Below, one piece after another: positions 22,896 through 34,300 of a DNA stretch of 64,000 nucleotides. The translations under genes were made by a program, and so were the position numbers. Below the pieces are notes generated by a model. It had not been told where the DNA came from, did not search any database, and was given only the letters and a program-made list of their open reading frames with translations. Numbering within the stretch: the first letter of the stretch is position 1; the number at the start of each line of letters is the position of its first letter. Origin of the DNA: Craspedostauros australis (lineage: Eukaryota > Bacillariophyta > Bacillariophyceae > Mastogloiales > Achnanthaceae); the NCBI GenBank assembly GCA_026770025.1, contig JAMXDE010000009.1, positions 1,773,001-1,837,000 of the forward strand, read 5' to 3'.

Positions 22896-25800
22896 TGAGT
22901 CGATCTGTGATGGTCAAGCCGTCTACTGCATGCTGGTCCGCGAGTACACCACCGGTGCCACCGCCGTCAACACCATCCGACGCATCCGAGACGAGATCAT
23001 CAAGTTCAAGCTGGACAAGCAGTGGCGCAAAACTCGTGAGCAGTTCCTGGACCTGTGGCAACACAAGGTGCACGAACTTGAGGCATTGCGTGATGATCCG
23101 ATTGACGATGCGACGAAGAAGGAGTGGTTGACGAACGCCATCGAGGCCGACAAGGCTCTGTACCAGTCTATCTTCCAGACTGACTACCTGCAGACCGCGA
23201 TCCTGGCCTACACACCCGGCACCTCCGCAACCACCATGGAGTTCGGTACCCTCGTTGAGCTCGTTCGGTCGTACGCCGTCCAACTCGATGGCCACGACGC
23301 CAACAAGCCAAAGACGCCACGGCAAGTTAACAACACCGACCAGCGCAAGCAACGTGGGAAGGATAAGGACGACGGACCCAATCTCTGGAAGTCCAACAAG
23401 GACTACAGCAAGGAGACACGAGAACGGCTGCCGCGAGAGGAGTTCCAAAAGCTGACTGACAAGCAACGCAGCGACTTCCTCCAAGCCCGGCGAGCCAAGT
23501 CTGGAGTTGGTAAGAAGGACAAGCCTAGGCGTTCTGCCAACCACACCAACCGCAGTGGATCCACATCCAACCAGAACGACCAACAGGACACCCAGACCAA
23601 CGACAAAGGTAGTAACAATAACGAATCTAGTTCTACCGCTGGAACAGCAATCAACCGTATGCTATCCAGTGCCATGTCTAGCGCGTCCGGGAGCCCGCCG
23701 ACTACCCTCGTCATTGACGGTCGCACCTACACCCTGTCTCACACGAACGTATCGTACAAGTTCAACAACGCGAACGTGACTGTGCAAGGCGCATTGGTGG
23801 ATGGAGGTGCGAACGGCGGTCTCGTTGGCGATGACATGCTGGTGATGGAGTCCACGTCCAACCGTGCTGATGTCTCTGGAATCGGCGACGCAGAGATCAA
23901 GGATCTGGCGCTGGTCACAACCACCGCTGTCATCCAGACCACCTCAGGGCCGGTGGTCGGTTGGTTCCATCAGTACGCCAACTACGGGAAAGGGCGCACC
24001 ATCCATTCTGCCAACCAGCTCGCGGCGTTTGGATTGGATGTCAATGAGCGACCAAAGAACCTCCCTGGCGGTCGGCAAACCATCGTCACGCCAGACGGAT
24101 TCATCATCCCGCTCACCGTGCGTCAAGGCCTCACATACATGGATATGCACAAGCCAACTCAGGCGGAGCTAGACGATCTGCCACACGTGTTCTTCACCTC
24201 CGACCAAGAATGGGACCCATCTGTCCTGGACGGGGAGGCTGATCTGGACAACATTCCCGCAACCGAACGCGGCGAAGACGACGACATCGACATCACCATC
24301 TCCAGGTGCGTTCAGTACGTTCAATCCGCTGCGACGCTCGGGGATGGGGAGAAGGCGACCAAGGCCGGGCCACGCAACATCGTGGGTAAAGCGCCCAACT
24401 TCCATGCGCTACGGCCGTACTTCGGGTGGATTCCAGCAGACCGCGTGCGTGACACTCTTGCATGTACTACCCAGTGGTATCGCATGTCTGAGCGTTATCC
24501 CATGCGTAAGCACTATAAGTCTAGATTCCCCGCAGCCAATGTCAACCGACTACACGATGTTGTTTCCATGGACACGTTGTTCTCTGACACGCCTGCTCAT
24601 CATGATGGAGTTCCCGGACACGGTGGATGTACCATGGTACAGGTGTTTGTAGGATCCAACACACGCCTCACAGCGGCGTACCCTCTGGCAAGCGAGTCCC
24701 ATGTTCCCCACGTTGTCCAAGACTTCATTCGGGAGCATGGTGCCATGGACGTGTTGATGTCCGACAACGCCACGGCGCAGATCGGGGGCAAGATGACGGA
24801 CATCCTCCGGCAGTACTGCATCGCAGACCACCAGTCCGAACCACACCACCAACATCAGAATCCTGTCGAGCGACGCATCCAGGATATCAAGCGCACCACC
24901 AACGGCATCATGGACCGAACTGGCACCCCTGCCAGGTTCTGGCTCATCTGCACCTTGTACGTCGTGGGACTGCTCAACCATCTGTCACAGTCCACGGCCG
25001 GTCACATCACACCCATCCAAGCCGCCACTGGCCAACGTCCCGACGTGAGCAAGTACCTCAACTTCCACTGGTGGGAGCCGGTGTACTACAAGGTTGGGAA
25101 TGCTGCCTTCCCGGGCACCACGCAGAAACGGCGTGGACGCTGGGCTGGACCGTGCGCGCACAAGGGTGACGAACTGACGTTCTGGGTACTGGATGATGCA
25201 ACGCAACGGCTGTTGCCACGCTCGAGCATCCGACGTGTGTCTGATGACGCGCGCAACCTTCGGGCTGACTACCCCCTGCCTGATTCTGGGGAGGAGGGTG
25301 ACGTGGGTGACGAAGCTAGCGAGACCGGAAATCCAAACGACTTCGACATTGAAAGCACACCTAAAGCTAGACAACCCGTTGTGCATGCACTATCTGACCT
25401 GGTAGCCACATCACATGGAGAATCAGATCCTGGCGTAGTCAAAGTCCCCAAATTCAGTCCTGATGAGCTGCTCGGATTGACCTTCCTCCACCAACAGGAT
25501 GGACTCAAGTGGAGAGCTCGCGTAATCCGCAAGATCAAGGACGGAGACGCAGCCAACCATGACAACATCAAAATGCTGATTGCATACGGCGACGATGACA
25601 CCGAAGAGCTCATCGCGTACACGGATCTAGCTGACATCATCGAACAGCAGCACGAACAGGAGATCGGCGATGGGGAGATGTGCGTTTTCAAAGCCATCAC
25701 CGGTCATGAAGGTCCATTCCACTCCAGTCACAGCAAGTACAACGGCTCCTCCTACAATGTGAAGGTACAATGGGAGGATGGTAGTGTTACCATGGAACCA

Positions 25801-27660
25801 CTGGATGTGATCGCCAAAGACGACCCTGTATCCTGTGCAAAGTACGCCGCAGACAACAACCTCCTCGGTCTGCCTGGCTGGAAAAGATTCCGTAAACTAG
25901 CAAAGAGAAAGAAGAAACTCAATCGTCTCATCAATGCTAGTAAACGCAAAGCTCGTGCACAAGGTCCTATCTTCAAGTTTGGTGTTCAAGTTCCACGCAA
26001 CGGAAAGGAAGCACGCCAGCTTGACGAGAAGAACGGCAACTCCAAGTGGGTAGACGCTGAGAGAAAAGAAATGGATCAGCTCCACGAATATGGCACGTTC
26101 AAGGATCTCGGAAAGAACGCTCGGAAACCAGATGGATACAAGCAGATCAAGCTCCTCTGGGTGTATGACGTGAAGCACGATCTTCGGCACAAGGCAAGAT
26201 GCGTAGCAGGAGGCCACTTGACGGATCCATGCAAGGATATGGCATATGCTGGAGTAGTCAATCTCAGATCATTCAGGATTGCACTGCTTGCAGCAGAACT
26301 CAACAACCTCAAGCCCATGGTGGGTGATATTGGTAATGCCTATCTAGAAGCATACACAAAAGAAAAGATCTGTTTCGTTGCTGGTCCTGAGTTCCAAGAG
26401 TTTGCAGGTCACATGATGATTATTGTGAAAGCGCTCTACGGACTGCGCACGTCTGGTGCACGATTCCACGAGTCTCTGGCCGACACACTCCGCGACATGA
26501 AGTTCTTTCAGTGCAAAGCTGACCCGGATGTGTGGATGAGGGATGCTGGTAGATGCTGGGAATACATCTGTGTGTATGTAGATGATCTGATGGCCGTCAT
26601 GGAAGACCCACAGTCATTCTTCGACATGCTCATCAACAAGTACAAGTACAAGTTGAAGGGTGTAGGACCAATCAAGTATCACCTCGGCGCAGACTTCGAC
26701 CGCGACAAAGACGGAACCCTGACTATGAGCCCGCAATCTTACATCAAACGGATGCTGGCGAATTACGAACAGGTGCATGGGGAGCTTCCACGGACCTACA
26801 CCAGTCCCATGGAACACAACGACGCCCCCGAGCTAGACACATCACGTGAACTAAACCCTGTAGAGACCAGACAGTTTCAATCACTCATCGGCGCCCTTCA
26901 ATGGTGCATCACATTGGGACGGTTTGATATTGCTGCAGCTGTGATGACTTTGTCTAGATTCAGAGCTCAACCCAGGATTGGCCACATGGACCGCGCTAAA
27001 CGTGTGTATGGATACCTCCGAAAGCGTTCTGATGCCGCCATCAGGTTCAGAACGGGAATTCCAGATCACGAGCGCTTCTTCGAGGTTCCTGATCATGAAT
27101 GGATGTACTCTGTGTATGGTGACGCCGAAGAGGAGACCGCAGACGACGATCCAACACCCAAAGGCAAGGCAGTTCGAATGGCGACGTTTGTAGATGCCAA
27201 TCTCATGCACTGCAAAGTGACAGGAAAATCTGCAACTGGTGTTCTCCATCTGCTCAACCAGACACCCATCGAATGGTTCAGCAAACGCCAGACCACTGTT
27301 GAGACTGCAACCTATGGATCGGAATTCGTCGCGGCAAGACAGGCAACAGAGCAAGTGATTGCTATGCGCCTTACTCTTCGCGCAATGGGAATTCCCCTGG
27401 ACGGACCCGCCTGGATGTTCGGAGACAACCAGAGCGTGATCACTTCCTCCACCATTCCCAACAGTGTGTTGTCTAAACGACACAACGCACTAGCGTACCA
27501 CCGCGTGCGTGCCGCAGTAGCTGCGAAGATCCTGCATTTCTGCAAGATAGACGGAACGGAAAACGTAGCCGACGTCATGACCAAGTTCCTTCCATGGGCG
27601 AAGTACTGGCCGTTAGTGAGGCCGCTTCTATTCTGGAAAGGAGAGACTCTGGGTGGATGA
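22896..27660 (+). CDS. Element A polyprotein part downstream of B
   Basis: Plus-strand open frame running from the right side of element B to the stop at 27660. Order of parts: rest of Gag (basic, no CCHC knuckle), protease with DGGANGG near 23800, integrase near 24.45-25.2 kb with catalytic MDTLFS, SDNAT and NPVERR, a chromo-like segment near 25750-25910 (VKVQWEDGSVTMEPLDVIAK), reverse transcriptase with ALYGLRTSGARFHE and VYVDDLM near 26580, and RNase H with VDANLMHCK and ATYGSEFVAARQATEQ. The integrase has no HHCC zinc-binding N-terminus. The purine tract and 3' LTR follow within 25 bases. Family likeness is to Copia elements of diatoms and other stramenopiles. Confidence 0.88.
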
Positions 27661-27684
27661 ACAAGACTCCCGACTATAGGGGAG

Positions 27685-28393
27685 TATCAACATCTAGAGC
27701 GAAATTAAGGTACCCATCTCCCATGACTAGAACGTGATTCAATATTTTCTGATTCGACTCGATTTGAGAGTATAGTCGGATGAGTCTTGATACACGATTG
27801 AGATTCAGTCACTACTGTCATCGAATCTGACGTAGGCACTGACATCATCGATGACATCAGAGGATCGGTCATTGTGATCCTCGGAATCGAGATTATGTTT
27901 TAGTCATGGTACGCTGACCTGTCTAGCCATGCCGAGTGCATCATTGAGCACGTAGCAACAACATTTAGGATCCAGAACAACATCGTCAGAGGTGATGCAT
28001 GCACCTCGTCGACGTAGACGGATCAACTCATATGTGATCAAACAGAGATCAAGATTAGGCAAGACCAGGAGAGATGAAGAAAGACCCAAGGGCGAGAATA
28101 ACACGAGATATCGTGTAAATCAACATGCCATCTTGGGCAATGTTTTAGGAAAGGCTGCGAGATACAACATGAGGTAATCAAGCAGCACATTAGAAACTCG
28201 TGCAATAGGCACCATCATTAGAAATAGGAGATCATCATCTCATAATCCAAACCCAATCATCAATTGAGTACAACACTAACTTAGCAACACAACAACCAAA
28301 CACAACCAACTTCACCTATAGGACTTGATCACCCTGGCGGCGTCGTAAGTGCAGTGTTTGGTTCATTGACCTGTATGCAATTGCTGATTATCA
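27685..28393 (+). repeat. 3' LTR of element A
   Basis: 709 bp copy of the 5' LTR at 11982-12690. A single difference was noticed, near 28154 (A in the left copy, G here). The outer border is followed by the duplication CCTGC. Confidence 0.92.
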
Positions 28394-28398
28394 CCTGC

Positions 28399-31300
28399 GA
28401 TTCTTGATCTCCATCGTGATACACCTCTGATTCGTGATGGCTGGCTTCTTCTGCGGTCATCTTTTCGTCGAAGTATCCATCAGGGATCTCATTCAAGAAC
28501 CTGCTCTCTGGTGTCTCTCCCACTTCGAGACTGGGTCTGGTGTCTTCGAGGGATGGTATTCCGTCAACCATCTCATCCTCGTCGGTGGGGGGAATGGGTT
28601 CATCAGCGAGCGCTTTCTCCTCTCGTGCGAGGTTGACGGCGAGGGTGTCACTTTGCTTTCGGACCTCTTGTGCCTTCCTTGCGCGTGCAAGGATGACTGG
28701 GATCCGGTTCTTCCTCACTTTGAAAAAGTGGCATATGGATGGCTTCCGCATGGTTGCGCGGTACTCGTCGGGTGGTTCGCCCCATGCGCCGTCCTGAGCG
28801 GAGTAGAAACACTGGCCATCGGCTATGGCGATGCTGAGGACCTCGGTGGTTTGGAGGTCGTTATCCAGGTATTCGGAGAGGGTGAGAGGGTAGATGGATT
28901 GCTTCTCTACGTGGGAAACACGGCCAGCTGGTGTGTTATCGTTTCCCTTCGTGCAGTAGATCTGGACTCTGCGGCCACTGTACCCAACGACGATTCCTTG
29001 GAAGGTTCCCTTCTTTCCTGCAGGATATAGCACCCTGGATCCGGGGACGGGACAGTGGTGACCATTGTAGAACGGGGTGTACTTTGGGAACGTCATGGTG
29101 GGTGTTCTTGTCTGGTGTGGAGTGAGGTTGTGTCCAGGATCCTGATTGTGGCGGCTCCGTTTTTGAGGGGAAGGCATGTTCATGTTGCGGAATGCAAAAG
29201 CGGATGCGGTCGCGTTCCGTGCCAGGTCTTCCTGGAGTTCAGCAATCAGCATGTCACACCTGTATGTTTCGTGCTCAGGTGTGACGAAAACCCGAGGTGT
29301 CAGGCCCATGTGGAAGGAAGTTTCACAGTTACCTTCTTCGATAGCTGGCATGGTGGCTCCAGGTGGCGGTTTCCGGAACTTGGTCGATGTGGCGACGTGT
29401 GATTGGTTGCTTGGCATGATGGGCCCTGTCTCCAGCATGTCTCTTGGGTAATAGAGGACGTCACTTCCACATGATGCCGCGGAGGGATTGATACTCGAGA
29501 GTGTGCTGAATTCGTCGGTGAGGGCTGATGGTGGTGTGTCACTACTCCGGATCAAGAATTTGTCGGTTGGCGCGCCGGCTAGCTCGTGGTTCTGATTCGT
29601 GGTACGGTTGTCGGTCATGTCGTATACGACACTGGAATTTCGCGTCTGTTGGCGGTTGGGCGAGGCCGGTGTGCTCTTGGTGCGCTTGATGGTTCTGGGT
29701 GATTTCCTTTGTGCCGTTTCGAGGGGGTTCGGTTCTCGTTGGGTTCTGGTTAGCCGAAGGGTTTTTGAAGTCGGACTGTACTTCATGGAGGTCTGTTGGT
29801 ACCTTGCCATGTTCACGCTCATAGTGTGTTCTTCCTTCGGTGGTGATGGTTCTTGCGTCTCCGTGGCCATTATATCGGGATCATCGTCTGCTCTGGTCGT
29901 CCTGCTCTTTGTTATGGCTTGTGATATGGTTTCGCTGTGGTATCCGGACTCATGGATTGAGTTCCGGAATATCGTTCTCGACGTGATGTGGTGGAATGGT
30001 GTTTTGGAAAGGGGCTTGGTGAGTATGTCGGCGATGTTGTCGACTGACGCAATGTGGGCGAACATGATGATTCCAGCGGCGATGCATTCCCGGATTTGGT
30101 GAAAGGCCAATGAGCAGTGTTTCTTCTTCAGCGTTGAGGATGGAACCGTAGTATTGAGTACCACCGCTTTGTTGTCTCCGAGCATGATTGCGGGTCCGTC
30201 GATGGGGACTCCGAGGTCTCTCAGCATGTAACGCAGACCTGTGACCGCCTCGGTAGCTATCCTGGCGGCTACCAATTCGGATCCGTAGGTTGATGTCTCC
30301 ACTGTGTTCTGTCGTTTGCAGATGGTTTTGACGATGGTGTTGTTGATCAGTAGAACCACGCCCGTCATTGATTTCCGTGTGACCTGGTCATGGCCATGGT
30401 CAGCGTCCACGTAACACGTGATTTGAACCGGTTTCCCTTTTGGTGTTGGTATTGATACGGGGTTGACCTCTGATGCGGTAGGGTAGAATTCTCTCCAATG
30501 GCTTGAGAGGGTGGTGTCGATGTTCGTGTGGTCCACTGGGTTGGGGTCGCAGAGGATGGCTCCCCTTTCTCGACCTTTGAGGTATCCAATGATACGTTGG
30601 ATGGTCAAGAGGTGTCCTTCCCTTGGTGCCATGGCGAACCGTGCCATCGTCGTCGTGGCGTATTGGATGTCCAGCCTCCCGAGGGTCACGACCCAATTGA
30701 GGCAACCCAGTATCGATCGGTAAGTCCTGGCGTCTTCAGCGCTTGTGAAGTCCGAGGTGTCGCTTTCTGGGTGGCAGGCCTCTACCATGGGGGTGGATGC
30801 CTTCGGGATTGTCTTCCCTACTAGTTGCTCCACTCGTTTGATGACGTTTCCGATATACGTCTGGGCCGAGAGTCCGATGTTGACTCCCCTGTCCTTCCAG
30901 TTCTTGGGAAGGTCGACGATGTTCCCGCCAAGGTAGTACTCTGGGTCACCGCATTGCTTCATGGTGTACCGTTTCTTGAGGTCGTTGATGATTGGGATGG
31001 GGTCCTTACTGAAGACCAGTACGTCATCCACGTATGTGGTGATCATCTCGTAGTGGTCGTCGGCTTCTCGGGTGTAGATGTCGTTGTCGGCCTTGGAGGG
31101 TAGGAAACCCATGGTTCGGAGGGTGTCCGCGAAGTGTTTGTGGAACCTCGCACTTGATGTCCTCAGGCCGTAGAGTCCCTTTTGGATGATGAGGGGTTTG
31201 CCTTCGAGGTTACCAAATTCAGGGCCTGCTCGGATGTAGCATTTCTCGAGGGTGTCGGCGTATAGGAACGCGTTCCCTACGTCGCCGGCGTATGCTCTCA

Positions 31301-34300
31301 GTCCGTTGGCTGCTGCGATGGTGAAGGCGATTCGGATGGTGTCTGATGCTACCACCCCTGAGTATACGTCTTTGGTTGGTGGGGATGTCTTGTTCCCGTT
31401 TGCCACCAGTCTTGCCTTTCGACGTAGGTCGAACTTCACGTCGTAGACGATGTGGTATGGGATCTTGGTGTACCCATCGAGTGCTTCGTTCGGTCTTGGT
31501 TGTCTGAAGGTTCCCAGCCGCTTGATCTGGTCCAGTTCCTTGTTGATGGCTTCGCTCCAGAGTCTGTTTCCGTTGAGCCTGTCGATAGCCATGGCGTGTT
31601 TCAGGCTGTTGGGTACCAGGGTGCCGAACTTGTACTTGTTTCCTGGGCGATGGTTTGCCAGTTTGGTGGCTAGCATTGATCGCATGTGCTGGTTCCTTGC
31701 TTTGTGGAGTTCCACCCATTCGAACCCTTTCTGGTCCTGTAGGCGGTTCTGTTCGGTGTATTCGATGATGATGTCCGGCTGTTGGGCCCTTAGGTCTCCC
31801 ATCCTGCACCATGATCGCATTCCGTTCATCCATAGGATCTCTAGGATTGCTTTGGTGGTTCTGTCCTCTCGTGTCTCGTGGTGGTGACGAGTGATTCCCT
31901 TTGCCTTCCAGTTGAGGTTCCTTCCATCGAGGATGAAGTTGTCTCTTTCGGTGTACTGGTCGCATTGAGCCAGGTATGCGAGTTGGTTGACTTCTGTTGC
32001 TGTGAGGTTGCAGGCAAAGGAGATGGATGTCGTGTCCCATGGAATGTTCGTGTTGCACCCTGGTGGGTTCTGCCTCGGGTTCCCTGGATGGTTTGTTAGG
32101 GTGGGTACCCTTTGTGGTGGCGCGGTATTCACGCCTGTCGTGACTGGATCCGCTGCGATGGTCTGGATTATGGATCTGATCGTTCCATGGACGATGTTCT
32201 TCCATGGGATGCCTTTCCTGGTGCCTGTGGACAAAACGGACCGTTTGTTTGCTTGGTCCTCTTATTCCCTCCCCTTTCTTTGGGGCTGTCATCCATGCAT
32301 TGGTATGATGGTGGCCCTGACGAACACGGAAGATACGAAGACCCTGGGTCAGAGTCTCCCCTGTCTGGCGCATCGGGGCTCGTTCGCGGATTGTCCTTCT
32401 CGGTGGCGCGCGTCGTGGATACCTTCGCTGTCCGCTTGGTTAGCGTTTGGGATCGGGTGACGGGTCGTGTGTTCCGTGCCTCCCCTGAGTCAGGATCCCG
32501 GCAGGTCGTGTTGGTTTGTTGGCCTTGTTCTCCCATGCCCGCGGGTGTGTCGTCTTGGCCGTCGCCGCATACCCTCTTTTCGGTGGGGTCTTGGTCTTCC
32601 ATCCTTGTGGGGTACTGGACAGTTCCAGCGGGGTCCGTGTGCTGGGGTTGTCCGCCTCGGGGTCCATGTCTTGGTTGAAGGTGACACGCCTGCTGTTGTG
32701 TATACCCTTCCGGAAGGGGCGAACCACACTCCGTACCAGTACTCGTCTGGATTCATCGTCCAGCACTTGGTATGTGAGGAAGTCCCCATGGGACTCTGCC
32801 ACGCCGAGCCAGTATCCTGATTTCTCCTTCGAGTTCGGGAAGGTAGCGTTGGGGTCATGGTACAAGACCTTCTCGTAGAATTGGAAGGTCAAGAGCGCAG
32901 AGATGTCGACGGTTTCTCCGTGTCGTACGGTGTATGGGATTGCGTATCGTAGGGACGGGTCTGATGTATGGTTGTGCACGTAGCACATGTATCGGAAAGC
33001 GTGGAACCATGCTTTTGGCGGTGCCCCTGTCCGGTCGATGAGTGTTGTGACACATCGCTTCATGTACAGGATGGCATTGTGCTCGGCCGGGTTTTGTTGC
33101 TGGTTGTGCAGTTCTGTCAGCCTTGATTTGATGTGGAGGTCCCTAAGAAGCTTGAGGACCTTCTCTCCGGTCTGTTCCTTCGCGTTGTCGCTGTGGAAAG
33201 CCCATGGTGCTCCCTCTGTCCTGATGAAATCTTGGAAGGCGACGAAAACCCCTTCTTTCTTCTTCAGGCCGTATGCGTTGATCATGTGGGAGGATGTTCC
33301 GTAGAAGATTTGTGCCATGGAGTATCCATCTCCAAAAGACTTGACGTTGGAGAATATGGTGTCTATCGCCACGATCTCCCGGATTCGTTGTCGTCGCATC
33401 CATTCGAATCTGGACTTCTTGTGCCTTCGCATAGGGTAGGTGATCACTGCCCGCATGAGTTGCGTGGTTCTGGCGAGGGTCTGTTTGATCACGTGCGTGG
33501 GTAGGTACCCGAGGTACGGTCGGATCTTGTGAAGATCGATGGACTTCCATTTAGCTCGGAAAGGAAACCCTTGGTGGCTGTACTCGGTCATAGCTTCCGC
33601 AGGGTGTCGGTCCATGGTGTCCATGGGATTGTCCTTTCCCGGATCATCAATCCCGACGGGGTTCTCGCCTTTGGTGTGCCCATGGTATTCAGGTGCGCTT
33701 CGCGGGTCTCCCCGGAGGGTGTCATCGCGCGTTGCCTTGGTCACGCCGATCTCGTTGGGGATGCGAAATGTCTCCCGATTTCTCTGGAACACCGGTTCGG
33801 ATCCTACCGAGTGTAAGGATGAGATGGCGCTGTCTGCCTCGTCATCCGGGTCTGGTACCTTTGTCGGTGGTACGTTGGTTGACTCGGTGTATCCCTTCTG
33901 GTCCGTTCCTACCGCGTTAGCCTTGCGATCGATGCCTAGCTCCCTGTATAGGTGGTCGATGTCTCCCGCAGAGAGATTGTCCACCAGGTTGAAGAGGGTG
34001 CCTTGGATCGAGATGGCCGTGTCGGTGGCCGATTTCGCGAACGTTACCGTGTCAATTGCATGTGACATTCCGATGAGCTCCTCGAGACTTAGAGTGTCAA
34101 GGAATGCGTCCACTTTGGGGTACTCCTGGTTGACACGGTTGAGGCCTCCTGTGGCGTGCTCATCTGGATGACGGGCGTAGGGGTCCATGGATTCTCGTTC
34201 CTCTATGGGATTATCCGGGGTGCCGTCCTTGGCCTGGCGTGTCCCGGGTTCCATGGGATCCATTGATGCGTTGTGAGTGCTTGGATCCATCGCTCCAGCG

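Larger units (their letters stand above)
11982..28393 (+). mobile_element. Copia element A, nested in F, hosts B
   Basis: Ty1/Copia element on the plus strand with 709-bp LTRs at 11982-12690 and 27685-28393. It is flanked by the 5-bp target-site duplication CCTGC (11977-11981 and 28394-28398), proving insertion into F. Own length is about 8.4 kb. Parts: primer-binding site 12691-12705, a 1.5 kb leader, Gag from 14233, then protease, integrase, chromo-like module, reverse transcriptase and RNase H ending at 27660, and a purine tract (AGGGGAG) at 27678-27684. The LTRs differ at about one site, so it is young. It is interrupted by element B at 14928-22889; the remaining coding sequence otherwise looks open. 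Confidence 0.92.

Noticed and set aside
28399-29954. Env-like gene in element F
   Set aside because: The extension has no signal peptide, membrane segment or cysteine-rich ectodomain pattern, so an envelope call is not supported.
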